Below, piece after piece: positions 36,201 through 44,284 of a stretch of DNA of 64,000 nucleotides. The position numbers were made by a program, and so were the translations under genes. Under the pieces are notes generated by a model. It was given only the letters and a program-made list of their open reading frames with translations, had not been told where the DNA came from and searched no databases. Within the stretch, counting starts at the first letter, position 1, and each line of letters opens with the position of its first letter. Source of the stretch: a bacterium (GTDB taxonomy: Bacteria > Pseudomonadota > Alphaproteobacteria > Micavibrionales > UBA2020); the NCBI GenBank assembly GCA_029945425.1, contig JAQSDV010000007.1, positions 214,325 through 278,324 on the forward strand, read 5' to 3'.

Positions 36201-36559
36201 TCGGGCAGCAGGGAGGCCTGCACCAGCACCTGCGCGAGGATGCGCATGAATACGGGGAAAATGTGGGAGAAGCCGCGGAAGCACAGGTTGAACTGCGGCA
36301 GGAACATAAAGGCGGCGACGGCCGAACCCTTGACGCGGAACGGCTTGCGTTTGCCCTCCGCGATCTCTTTTTTCATCAGGGCGCGTTTTTCGGCGTAGGG
36401 GCTGGCGGCTTTTTGCACATCCGTGAGTGCGCGACGGGCGGCTTTGCGCTCCCCGGTGGCGAATCTCTCGACGGCTGCCTCGGCCTTTTTCTCCTTGCGT
36501 AGCTCCGCAAGTGCGCGAAGACCGTCCGCAATTAAACCCTTATGCTTGGAATCGCTCAT
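33251..36559 (-). CDS. DotA/TraY-like polytopic membrane protein 1
   Basis: A 1102-aa protein of the DotA/TraY type, the large inner-membrane component of type IVB secretion and IncI conjugation. A charged N-terminus (about 1-75) leads to AAFMFLPQFNLCFRGFSHIF. There are paired hydrophobic segments near 170-200 and 285-350, the latter with NMVWAPIRVMFALGLLFPLG. A long periplasmic region with conserved cysteines (VCQVAFN, NVCGTI, FACRYVAR, RCIGSKIIGRSC) and RGWAGMGMWYQDI follows, then a C-terminal helix cluster with RVAFAVLTWMVSVFEAVVMV and WIMWLNVLMRPVLTVMGFVA. The last two match the DotA C-terminal core in layout. The tail (about 960-1102) is charged. ATG 36559 follows AGGG; a TTG 15 bases earlier is rejected. 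No partner secretion genes are present nearby. Confidence 0.82.
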   Translation of the reverse strand: MSDSKHKGLIADGLRALAELRKEKKAEAAVERFATGERKAARRALTDVQKAASPYAEKRALMKKEIAEGKRKPFRVKGSAVAAFMFLPQFNLCFRGFSHIFPVFMRILAQVLVQASLLPDNHPAINYGAEGVPNISFRKMMGDVWFNLRTTRRTGMYQYGMFSVVVMMFVALTATIGTFFARIFLGIGEVAQAQLFFTHPGNPYGGGAGKTDMGNVGNITGAGGLFDARVTNNNISTDYGLMVLDKILRQAAANTPNGGALQNALAGMMGAYNTGVITIACVMMLWMIVSIVIDTAKTGVFGGGRHNMVWAPIRVMFALGLLFPLGSGFSSGQYAVMKLAEWGSNFGTRAWSQYVAGVVGDQSLLAPFAVNNATSLVSSISKVMVCQVAFNTYLQQTQGGLPPDQVIRRVQDTTPNLSTVTNRYTNNTGSNVCGTISYSTAGSTDDMDRFLSWSAATPSTPMTTSTPIASGTDYNAAPNFSLAARAFRNAMRGALEPAMQDSAAGALGSGGTVIEMARRFACRYVARKFPDGGSGTSPVSAIPQCDAATTATAATDPTVAEQQGMANQLQTDIMTAYEGPGKTALTTYIGGPMVTQMQQRGWAGMGMWYQDISNMNGLMAGAQQPTATVEPGSVWIGAGSSHWLRCIGSKIIGRSCRISGLEEKVLGALDGYDKWWANSTAPGTPGRTMNTAATGGRDINSGSSGSLKNLMSAFKNLSGGDNNIAVTLSRFFVPSYGGAFIFRAVDLAATGTYPLAQLANTGHSVLMTGGLLWGGVTLVQAVSTLKGFGFSLGIGVAVSSLINLFATVGSMMIISGLMISFYLPALPFLRVAFAVLTWMVSVFEAVVMVPVAALAHLVSTGDGLTAGQPQLRTAWIMWLNVLMRPVLTVMGFVAGMLIYNAFAVYFHTTFSQGAASVISSQNYFMALIAKVCYSVIYLGTLYTAANTSFKLLDIFPENLIRWMGGSPDRSISSSLGQGHDGNMYAATRVVTSLQRDIPQSDHYAIRPGNPTKADQQALATRADNLKSSNSGKMMSKEEKAQAVSDRDHTMNSMSAKEKSKFTAMTPTQQDDFLAQKFKSNANKRYVRLPWEKGLTGKTGYQT

Positions 36560-36595
36560 GGTTTTGCCCTGCAAATAAAGACCGGAACCTATAAC

Positions 36596-36666
36596 AGGCT
36601 TATTCTTAAATTGTACGCCTTTTTCTTAAAACCGTCAAATTTATGGGCATTTATGCAAAATTTTAC
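36596..36666 (-). promoter_or_regulatory. Conserved promoter cassette, DotA-like gene 1
   Basis: On the minus strand TTGACG (plus 36633-36638), 17 bp spacer GTTTTAAGAAAAAGGCG, TACAAT (plus 36610-36615). An A/T-rich UP-like stretch (AAAATTTTGCATAAAT) lies upstream and AAGAATAAGCCT downstream. The same cassette precedes the other three DotA-like genes. Confidence 0.85.
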
Positions 36667-36745
36667 GGGATGGAATAGCCTTGGAATTTCAGATGGTTAA
36701 TTAAAAGCTAATAGCTGCTGCCCCGCCGGACAGGGCGCGTTTTGC

Positions 36746-36780
36746 AAAAAAGCGCCGGACATCATGCCCGGCGCTTTTTT
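36746..36780 (-). terminator. Terminator of DotA-like gene 2
   Basis: A 13-bp stem AAAAAAGCGCCGG / CCGGCGCTTTTTT (36746-36758 and 36768-36780) with a 9-base loop. A and T runs on both ends make it effective in either direction. Confidence 0.93.
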
Positions 36781-36806
36781 AAGCTAAATCCCTCGCGCTA
36801 ACCTCG

Positions 36807-39800
36807 TTATCCCTTGAGGCCAAACAGTTCGGCGGCGAGTTTCGCGTTGCGTTTTTGCAAATCCATCCAGGAATCCATGTACCGCACATCGTCGATATTA
36901 TCGATCATACTTTTCTTGGCCATATCTTCCGCGTGTTTCGCCAACAGGAACTTCTGGCGTTTCGCGCCGTCGCCCTCGGCGTCGTAAGCCTTGCGTTCCT
37001 CCGGCGACATCTGGGCTTCCGCACCGCCGATGCGGCTGTTCTCGTCATTTTGGTACAATTTCGCGACGGTCGCCTTTTCCTCGCGGGTCATCAGGCCCCA
37101 CTGCGCTGCGAGGTCCGAACCCGCGTTCTTCTCGTTCCACGCGGCTTCGGTTGCGCGCATGCCGATGGTTCTGCCGGCGGCATCCGCATTCGGGCCTTTG
37201 TAGAGGTCGGGATAAAGACCGCTCAGCGCGGCGGTGCGCTGGACTGCGTCTTGCGACTGGATATAGCTGAACAATTGCTGCACGCCCTGCTTGCCGATGC
37301 CGGGCGCGTACAGTTCGGGCGCTGTTTGGTAGTATGCGCGGACGAAATCAAGCCTCTCGGGTTCCGTCATCCGGCCATAGTTGATGTTGTCCGTGCTGGA
37401 CAGCGACCGCTCTACGTTCAGACGCGCGGTCTTGAACTGGTCAGGCGTCATCATGTCCATGGCGTTACCGGTTTGACCTGCAAGGGCGCCGTCGAGTGCG
37501 CGGTCGCCGATCGAGGCACCTGCCAGCTGGCCGCGGCCGAGCGAAGGATCGCCGTCAAGCGCGCGGAAGCCGCCGCTGTTGTCCTTGAAGCCACGCTGGC
37601 CTTCGCCCTCGCGACTGCCGCCAAGGTCAAAGCCCATGCCGCCGATATGACCCTTGCCGAACATGCCCAGATCTTTCAGGCCTTTTCTGCCTGTCGACGC
37701 CGCCGCATAGCCGTGGCCCTGCTCGAAGCCGAAGCGTTTGAAGAGCTTGTTTTCCTGCTCGAGGAATTTGTGCTGCAGGAAGCGGTCCTTGTCGCGGGTC
37801 GACATCTTGCTCATCTGGTCGCGCTCTTCGGGCGTCATGCGGGCGCGGGCAAGCGCCGCGTCCTCTTGTTTGCGCATGAGCGCGGTCTGCGCCAGGCGCT
37901 CGTCGTTGACACCCAGCGCGGCGGCGCGGGAAACCACGCTGTTCGCGCTGTTGAGCCCCATATCCGCATCGCGCACGATCAGGTTCTTCACGTCCCAATG
38001 CTGGCTCATGGGCACGGCCTGTTCGAGCTGCTTGATCAGGGACGCGCCGGCGAAGCCGAGGCCGCCGCCGATGTTGGTGCGTCCGTCGAGCAGCGCGGTA
38101 TCCTGTTTCGCGCCCCATTCGCCGAGCCAGCGCATCAGGTGGTTCGGGAACACGTCGAGCAGCTTGAAGCAGGTGTTCGCGGCAGCATAGAGCGTGCCGA
38201 GGTAAATAACGGAATACGCGACCTTGGCCAAGATCTTCATCGGGTACCAGTTGGTCGACATGACGCGCGCAGCGCCTTCCTCGAACGTCGTGTGGAAGAA
38301 CACGGCGAAGGTGGAATAGCACAGCATGCCGGCGACGAAGCCGAACACGGTCAGGATCGGGCGCAGGAAGACGTTGAACCACAAGGTCCATGCGGTTCGC
38401 CCGTGGTTCCCCATCAGGCCGGGGCCTTGCGTCGAAAGGTGCGTCAGTGCCGCGACCGGCACCATCACGACCGCCTCGAACACGGAGGTCAGCCAGGTGA
38501 GGACGGAGAACGCGACGCGGATGAACGGCAATGCCGGCAGGTAGAAGGAAATCACGCAGCCCGCAAGGATCATCATGGAGCCGACGGAGGCAAGCGCGCC
38601 CATCAGCGCCGAGAAGGCAAGACCTTTACCGAGCGAGAAGCCCGCGCCGTCAATCGTCGACAGGGCCTGCAGGACGGAAACCCCCGTCCAGAGCAGCGCG
38701 CCGATGCCCAGCACGCTATGGCCGGTGTCCGACAGCTGCGCCAGCGGATAGGTGTTGGTCGCCGACAGGTCGACAGCCTTGAACAGGAACACGCCGAATT
38801 CGCGCGGGAAGATAAAGCGCGTCAGCACGGTCAGGATGCCGTTGTCGCCGATCGACACGTTGCCGATCCATGACAGGATCGAGCCGATGGACGAGGTGAC
38901 GGACGGGTTCAGCTCCTGGTTCGCCTGCGTGGACGCCTGCGCGGCAGCCTTGCCGGCGGCGCCTGCGAGGGCGGAGACGCCCCACCAGCGGTCATATTCG
39001 TTCATGACGGTGAAGATCTTGTCCTCGAGGCCGGAGATTTTGCACTGCTCGCCGGATTCGTTGGAGTCACCTGCGCAACGCTCCCAGCCCGCGCCGCCGG
39101 AGCCGGACCAGACCGAGCCGGGCTCGACCGTCGCCATGGGTTCCTGCGCGGTGTATTTCACGTTGTTCAGGTTCGCGATGTCCTGATACCACATTGCCAT
39201 GCCGGCCCAGCCGCGGGTCGACATTTCGGTCATCATGGGGCTCGCCGAGGTGGTGCCGATATAACCGTCGAGCGCGGCCTTGCCGCCGCCCGTGAAGGCC
39301 GCCATCATCGCGGCCTGCATGGTGTTCAGCATGGTTTGCTGGCGGGATGCGTCGGGATCGGTCGCCGCTGCGGTCGCGCCTGCGCACATCGGGATGTCGG
39401 CCACGGGGTTGCCCGCGCCGCCGCCGTCGCTGAAGCGGCGGGAAACGAAAGCGCATGCAAACTGGCGGGCCTCGTCGACGACGGTACCTGCGCCAACGCC
39501 GGTCGGGGTATCTGCCAGCACAGGCGCAAGCGCGCCGCGCATCGCATCGCGGAAGCCGCGCACGGCCGTGGTCATGCCGACGTTTTTATAGTTGTTGTCG
39601 GGGGCGGTGGTGGTCGTGGTCGACGCCGTCATCGCCGTGTTGGGCGCGGTCGTGCTCCAGTCGAGGAACTGGTTGTTGTCGTCGTTGTTCGCCGCGGTCG
39701 CATATTTGATCGCGCCGCAGATGTTCGGCGCCGTGTTGTTGCTGTAGCGGTTCGTGATGTACAGCTGGCTTTGCTGGGGCGTGCCGGGCGCTGCCGACAT

Positions 39801-40943
39801 CGTGTCCTGCTTGCGCTCGATCACCTGATCGGGGTCCAGCGCGCCGGTGCGCTGCTGCAGGTAGGTGTTGTAGGCCACCTGGCAGACCATGATCTTGCTG
39901 ATCGACGTCACGACGTTGGTGTTGTTCGCAACCGTGTAGGGCGACAGCAGCGTCTGGTTGCCGACGACGGAAGCGACATAGGTCGCCCAGCCGCGCGTAC
40001 CGAAGTTGGAGCCCCATTCCGCAAGTTTCACGACCATATACTGGCCGCCGGAGAAGCCGGCCGAGCCGAGCGGGAACATGATGCCGAGCGCGAACAGCAC
40101 GCGGATAGGCACCCATACCATGTTGTGGCGGCCGCCGCCGACAGTGCCGGTTTTGGCGGTGTCGATGATGACGGAAATCACCATCCAGCCGATCATCAGG
40201 CAGGCGACGACGAGCATGCCGGAGTTGTAAATCTGCATAAGGCCGCCGAGCGCGTTTTGCAGCGCGCCGCCGGTCGGGTTGCTGGCCATGCCCTGGCGCA
40301 GCATCTTGTCGAGCGCCATCAGCGCGTAGTCGGTCGAAATGCCGTTGCCCTGCACGCGCAGGTCGAACAGCCCCGCGGCGCCCGTGATGGTGCCGGCGGT
40401 CGCGTCAAGCTCGGTTACGCCAGCGCCCTTGCCGTAGGGGTCGCCGGGATGGCGGAAGGCTTCGAAAATCTGCGCCTGTGCAACAGCGCCAACGCCCATA
40501 AATACGCGCGCGAAGAACGCGCCCATCGAGGCGGTGAAGGCGACGATCATCATGATGATGGCGCCGAACATGGTCCATTGATAGGTGGTCGCGCGCTGGG
40601 TCTTCAGGCGGAACCAGGCCTCGCCCACCAGTTTGCGGAAGCTGTAGGATTTTTTGGTGTGGCCGTCAGCCTCGAGCGCGGGGTGAGTCGAGGGAATCAG
40701 CGAAACTTCCGCGAACAGGGTCGCCATGGTGCGGATAAAGGCGGGATAAAGATGCGACAGCCCCTCGAAACACATGCGGAATTGCGGCAAAAAGATGAAA
40801 GCGGCGGTCGATTTCGCCTTGATGCGCGGGCCGCGGAAGCTGGCAAAAGCATCGCGCAGGCGGCGTGCCAGATAAGGGTTCACCATCAGCTCGTCTTCGG
40901 CAGGAACGCCTTGATTAAGCTTAGGTTTTCTTATGCGTTTCAT
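36807..40943 (-). CDS. DotA/TraY-like polytopic membrane protein 2 (long charged tail)
   Basis: The largest paralogue, 1378 aa. Core order is as in gene 1: AAFIFLPQFRMCFEGLSHLY; membrane segments; NMVWVPIRVLFALGIMFPLG; a periplasmic part with MVCQVAYN, NICGAIKY, FACAFVSRRF, ERCAGDS and GEQCKISGLED; RGWAGMAMWYQDIANLN; and the C-terminal core RVAFSVLTWLTSVFEAVVMV with WTLWFNVFLRPILTVFGFVA. About 400 residues after the last helix form a hydrophilic tail with repeated M(T/S)-x-E-E/x-R/K phrases (MTPEERDQMS, MTEPERLDF, MTREEKATV, MSPEERKAY). ATG 40943 is chosen over a GTG nine codons upstream because GGGG precedes it as in the paralogues. Confidence 0.82.
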   Translation of the reverse strand: MKRIRKPKLNQGVPAEDELMVNPYLARRLRDAFASFRGPRIKAKSTAAFIFLPQFRMCFEGLSHLYPAFIRTMATLFAEVSLIPSTHPALEADGHTKKSYSFRKLVGEAWFRLKTQRATTYQWTMFGAIIMMIVAFTASMGAFFARVFMGVGAVAQAQIFEAFRHPGDPYGKGAGVTELDATAGTITGAAGLFDLRVQGNGISTDYALMALDKMLRQGMASNPTGGALQNALGGLMQIYNSGMLVVACLMIGWMVISVIIDTAKTGTVGGGRHNMVWVPIRVLFALGIMFPLGSAGFSGGQYMVVKLAEWGSNFGTRGWATYVASVVGNQTLLSPYTVANNTNVVTSISKIMVCQVAYNTYLQQRTGALDPDQVIERKQDTMSAAPGTPQQSQLYITNRYSNNTAPNICGAIKYATAANNDDNNQFLDWSTTAPNTAMTASTTTTTAPDNNYKNVGMTTAVRGFRDAMRGALAPVLADTPTGVGAGTVVDEARQFACAFVSRRFSDGGGAGNPVADIPMCAGATAAATDPDASRQQTMLNTMQAAMMAAFTGGGKAALDGYIGTTSASPMMTEMSTRGWAGMAMWYQDIANLNNVKYTAQEPMATVEPGSVWSGSGGAGWERCAGDSNESGEQCKISGLEDKIFTVMNEYDRWWGVSALAGAAGKAAAQASTQANQELNPSVTSSIGSILSWIGNVSIGDNGILTVLTRFIFPREFGVFLFKAVDLSATNTYPLAQLSDTGHSVLGIGALLWTGVSVLQALSTIDGAGFSLGKGLAFSALMGALASVGSMMILAGCVISFYLPALPFIRVAFSVLTWLTSVFEAVVMVPVAALTHLSTQGPGLMGNHGRTAWTLWFNVFLRPILTVFGFVAGMLCYSTFAVFFHTTFEEGAARVMSTNWYPMKILAKVAYSVIYLGTLYAAANTCFKLLDVFPNHLMRWLGEWGAKQDTALLDGRTNIGGGLGFAGASLIKQLEQAVPMSQHWDVKNLIVRDADMGLNSANSVVSRAAALGVNDERLAQTALMRKQEDAALARARMTPEERDQMSKMSTRDKDRFLQHKFLEQENKLFKRFGFEQGHGYAAASTGRKGLKDLGMFGKGHIGGMGFDLGGSREGEGQRGFKDNSGGFRALDGDPSLGRGQLAGASIGDRALDGALAGQTGNAMDMMTPDQFKTARLNVERSLSSTDNINYGRMTEPERLDFVRAYYQTAPELYAPGIGKQGVQQLFSYIQSQDAVQRTAALSGLYPDLYKGPNADAAGRTIGMRATEAAWNEKNAGSDLAAQWGLMTREEKATVAKLYQNDENSRIGGAEAQMSPEERKAYDAEGDGAKRQKFLLAKHAEDMAKKSMIDNIDDVRYMDSWMDLQKRNAKLAAELFGLKG

Positions 40944-40981
40944 GCGTGATGCCCCGACAAAATAATCCACACACCTAAATC

Positions 40982-41052
40982 AGGCTTATTCTTTCATTCT
41001 ACGCCTTTTTCTTAAAACCGTCAAATTTACGGGCATTTATGCAAAATTTTAC
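40982..41052 (-). promoter_or_regulatory. Conserved promoter cassette, DotA-like gene 2
   Basis: Minus strand TTGACG (plus 41019-41024), 17 bp, TAGAAT (plus 40996-41001), with the same spacer and A/T-rich upstream block as the gene 1 cassette. Confidence 0.85.
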
Positions 41053-41097
41053 AGGTACATAAGTCCTGCATCTATTTTGCGCCTTCCGCCAAAGAAA

Positions 41098-41123
41098 ACC
41101 GCCGGATCTTGCGACCCGGCGGT
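41098..41123 (-). terminator. Terminator of DotA-like gene 3
   Basis: An 8-bp stem ACCGCCGG / CCGGCGGT (41098-41105 and 41116-41123) with a 10-base loop; the minus-strand transcript continues into TTTCTTT. Confidence 0.85.
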
Positions 41124-41145
41124 GATTTCTTTAGACGGGCCGTCC

Positions 41146-44040
41146 TTACGCCCCGGCGCGCGAACCGCCGGCGCCACCGCCGCCGCCGCCCGCACCTTTG
41201 TGCAGCTTGAAGTTGGGCTTCATGGAACCCAGCATCTGGGTACCGGCCAGCATCATGCCGTCGTTATGATCGTCCATGCTATGGTCAGGCGAGCCGCCCA
41301 TCCAGCGCATCAGGGCCGAGGGGAACATGTCCATCAGCTTGAAGGACGTGTTGGCCGCGGTGTAGAGCGTGCCCAGATAGATGACCGAATACGCCACCTG
41401 GCCCAGGATTTTCATGATCGGGTTACCGTTCGAGGCCATGACCGCAGCCGAGCCCTGGCTGAAGGTCACGTGGAAGTAAACCGCGAAGGTGTTGAAGATC
41501 AGCATCCCCGCCACGAAGCCGAAGACGACTAGAATCGGGCGCATCAGCACGTTGAGCCAGAGAATCCACGCCGTACGCGCACCACCCGCAAGGCCATCGC
41601 CTTCCGAGGTCAGGTGGGCCAGCGCCGCGATCGGAACCATCACGACAGCCTCGAACACCGAGGTCATCCAGGTCAGGACAGCGAAAGCCACGCGCAGGAA
41701 GGGAAGGACCGGCAGATAGAAGGCGATCATCACGCCCGCCACCATCATGGTCATCGCAATCGTGGCAAGGCCGTTCGCCAGCGCCGACACCGCAAGACCG
41801 CCACCGCCGGAGAACGTCGCGATCTCCGCGCTCGACAGGATCTGCAACACGGTCAAGAGGACCATGATGGTCGTGGCCGTGCCGATGATCGAGTAGCCGG
41901 TATCAGCCAGCGACGCGAGCGGATAGGTGTTGGTCGCAGCAAGGTCCACCGCCTTGAAGAGGAACATGTCCTCCGCACGGGGCCAGATTTTCGAGATAAT
42001 CCAGTCTGCGAGGTTCAAGTCGCCGGTTGCGAGGTTCTTCAGGAACGAGATCATCGACCAGAAGCTGCTGCCTGCGCCGGGGTTCAGGTCGGAGGAGCGC
42101 TGCGCGGTGGTGTAGTCCGTGCGGCCTGCGGTGCCGGGGCGCGACGCGTCCTGCCACCAGCGGTCATAGTCAGCCATGACGCCAACCACTTTTTCCTCGA
42201 TCTCGGGGTTTTTGCAGGCGCGGCCGAAAAGTTTGCGGCCCGCGCATTTCATGGTGTTCCAGACGGACGACCAGAAGCCGCCTTTACCAGCACCTTCCCA
42301 CAGCGTGCCCGGTTCAACGGTCGCCGTCGGTTCTCTAGCTGATTGCAGCAGGCCGTTCATGGAGGCAATGTCCTGGTACCACATGCCCATGCCCGCCCAG
42401 CCGCGCTGGCGCATTTCAGTCATCATGTCGCCGCCGCGGATATAGCCCATCAGGCTGGCTTTCGCCGAGCCGGGCGCGCCGTCGGGGGCCGTACCACCGT
42501 CATACGCCTGGTTGATCGCCTGCATCAGCTGGTCAAGTTCCTGCTGGGGCTGCGCTGCGGTGGGGTCGGCTGCGCCTGCGGTCATGCCGCCGGGGCAGTT
42601 GGGAATCGTGCCGACAGGGTTGTTCGCCTGAGCCGAGTTACCGTAGCGGCGTGCCACGAAATCGCAGGCGAAGGTACGCGCAGTCTGGATGATCGGGCCG
42701 CCGGAGCCGGTGGCGCCCATTGCCGAATCGTTCAGCTGGCCCTGCAGCGCGCCCATCATGGTATTGCGGAAGTTGGAAACCGCGGTCGCCATGGTGGCTT
42801 TATAGTTGGTGTAGGTCGCGCGGCCCGCGTTGGCAGCGGCCGTGGAGGCCGTGTCCATCGGGGTCGTGGTGGTGGCGTTCGCCAGCATCATCGCGGTGTC
42901 TTCCGTCGCGCCGTTCGCGCTGGTGCCGTAAGTGATCGTGCCGCACACGTTCGGATCGGTGTCGTTGGTGTAGCGGTTGGTCACCCAGCCGGTACGGTTC
43001 GTCAGGTCGGTCTTGATGCGGATGACCTGGCGCGGATCGAGCGCGCCGGTCGACTGCTGCAGATAGGCGTTGAACGCCACCTGGCAGACCATCACCTTGT
43101 TCAGGCCGGCCACGAGCGAGGTCGCGTTGGCGGCCGAGAAGGGCGACAGCAGCGACTGGTCGCCGACGACGCCGTTCACATAGGTAAGCCAGCCGGTGGA
43201 GCCGAAGTTGGAGCCCCATTCAGCCAGTTTCATCACGGCATACTGGCCGGAGGAGAAACCCTGGTTGCCGAGCGGGATCATGATGCCGAGCGCGAAGACG
43301 ACGCGGATCGGGGTCCAGACCATGTTGTGGCGACCGCCGCCGAAGAGGCCGGTTTTCGCCGAATCAACGATGATGGAAAGAACCATCCAGAACAGCATCG
43401 CGCCTGCAACCAGCAGGACGCCCGAGTTATAGACCTGCATCAGGCCAGCGAGCGCGTTTTGCAGCGCGCCGCCGTTACCGGGGACGCCGGTTGCCGCCTG
43501 ACGGAGAATTTTGTCGAGGACCATAAGCGCGTAGTCGGTCGAGATGCCCGAGCCGTTGACGCGGCTGTCGAACAGGCCCGCAGCGCCCGTGATGCCGCCG
43601 GTACCGCCCGAGATGTCGGTCAGGCCGGTGCCGTAGGGGTCGCCGGGATGCGCGAAAATCTGCGCCTGCGCCACTTCGCCGAGGCCAAAGCAGATGCGCG
43701 CGAAGAACGTGCCGATAGCGGCCGCCAGCGTCACCATCATCATGATGATCCCGCCGAACATGCCGTACTGGAAGGTGGTTGCGCGCGTCGTGCGGAGCGT
43801 GAACCACGCCTCGCCGAACAGGTCGCGGATCTGGGTGTTGGCGACCCCTTGCGCGCCGTAATGGAGCGCCGGATGGTCATCAGGCAAAAGCTTTGCCTGG
43901 ACGAACATGAGGGCTAGCACCCGCATGAACACCGGATAGATGTGGGAGAAACCTTGGAAGCACATCCGGAACTGAGGCATGAACATAAATGCCGCTACAT
44001 TCGTTCCCTTGATGCGGTTCGATTCTCTGGCGTCGCTCAT
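41146..44040 (-). CDS. DotA/TraY-like polytopic membrane protein 3
   Basis: The shortest paralogue, 964 aa. It starts MSDARESNRIKGTNVAAFMF and keeps the shared core: MPQFRMCFQGFSHIYPVFMR; NMVWTPIRVVFALGIMIPLG; MVCQVAFNAYLQQ; NVCGTITYG; FACDFVARRYG; MKCAGRKLFGRACKNPEIEE; RGWAGMGMWYQDIASMNGLL; RVAFAVLTWMTSVFEAVVMV. The C-terminal tail after the last helix is short and ends in a glycine/alanine-rich stretch. ATG 44040 is chosen; an in-frame GTG 11 codons earlier adds only an unlikely valine/phenylalanine leader. Own promoter and terminator. Confidence 0.82.
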   Translation of the reverse strand: MSDARESNRIKGTNVAAFMFMPQFRMCFQGFSHIYPVFMRVLALMFVQAKLLPDDHPALHYGAQGVANTQIRDLFGEAWFTLRTTRATTFQYGMFGGIIMMMVTLAAAIGTFFARICFGLGEVAQAQIFAHPGDPYGTGLTDISGGTGGITGAAGLFDSRVNGSGISTDYALMVLDKILRQAATGVPGNGGALQNALAGLMQVYNSGVLLVAGAMLFWMVLSIIVDSAKTGLFGGGRHNMVWTPIRVVFALGIMIPLGNQGFSSGQYAVMKLAEWGSNFGSTGWLTYVNGVVGDQSLLSPFSAANATSLVAGLNKVMVCQVAFNAYLQQSTGALDPRQVIRIKTDLTNRTGWVTNRYTNDTDPNVCGTITYGTSANGATEDTAMMLANATTTTPMDTASTAAANAGRATYTNYKATMATAVSNFRNTMMGALQGQLNDSAMGATGSGGPIIQTARTFACDFVARRYGNSAQANNPVGTIPNCPGGMTAGAADPTAAQPQQELDQLMQAINQAYDGGTAPDGAPGSAKASLMGYIRGGDMMTEMRQRGWAGMGMWYQDIASMNGLLQSAREPTATVEPGTLWEGAGKGGFWSSVWNTMKCAGRKLFGRACKNPEIEEKVVGVMADYDRWWQDASRPGTAGRTDYTTAQRSSDLNPGAGSSFWSMISFLKNLATGDLNLADWIISKIWPRAEDMFLFKAVDLAATNTYPLASLADTGYSIIGTATTIMVLLTVLQILSSAEIATFSGGGGLAVSALANGLATIAMTMMVAGVMIAFYLPVLPFLRVAFAVLTWMTSVFEAVVMVPIAALAHLTSEGDGLAGGARTAWILWLNVLMRPILVVFGFVAGMLIFNTFAVYFHVTFSQGSAAVMASNGNPIMKILGQVAYSVIYLGTLYTAANTSFKLMDMFPSALMRWMGGSPDHSMDDHNDGMMLAGTQMLGSMKPNFKLHKGAGGGGGGAGGSRAGA

Positions 44041-44080
44041 GGTGAAAACCCCGACAAAAACAGACACACACACCTAAATC

Positions 44081-44151
44081 AGGCTTATTCTTTCATGATA
44101 CGCCTTTTTCCTAAAACCGTCAAATTTACGTGAATTTATGCAAAATTGTAT
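44081..44151 (-). promoter_or_regulatory. Conserved promoter cassette, DotA-like gene 3
   Basis: Minus strand TTGACG (plus 44118-44123), 17 bp spacer (one base different: GTTTTAGG), TATCAT (plus 44095-44100). Confidence 0.85.
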
Positions 44152-44197
44152 GGGTGTAAAAAACCCAAGCTGCGCAAGGGGTTCGGCGAAATGCAAA

Positions 44198-44225
44198 CCG
44201 CCGGCTGTCCAATAACAGCCGGCGG
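44198..44225 (-). terminator. Hairpin after DotA-like gene 4
   Basis: An 11-bp stem CCGCCGGCTGT / ACAGCCGGCGG (44198-44208 and 44215-44225) with a 6-base loop. Only a short T stretch follows on the minus strand, so it is weaker than the other three. Confidence 0.7.
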
Positions 44226-44284
44226 CGTGCAAATTATTTTTCGCCGCGCGCGGCATGCGGAACCATAGCGGTTCCGCCCGCCCG

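Noticed and set aside
33257..36502. Very long open frame (over 1000 codons) antisense to DotA-like gene 1, with similar ones opposite genes 2, 3 and 4 (for example 44255-47353)
   Set aside because: The antisense products are arginine/histidine/valine-rich without domains, and the sense strand has clear membrane helices and motifs. Such frames arise from GC-rich third positions.
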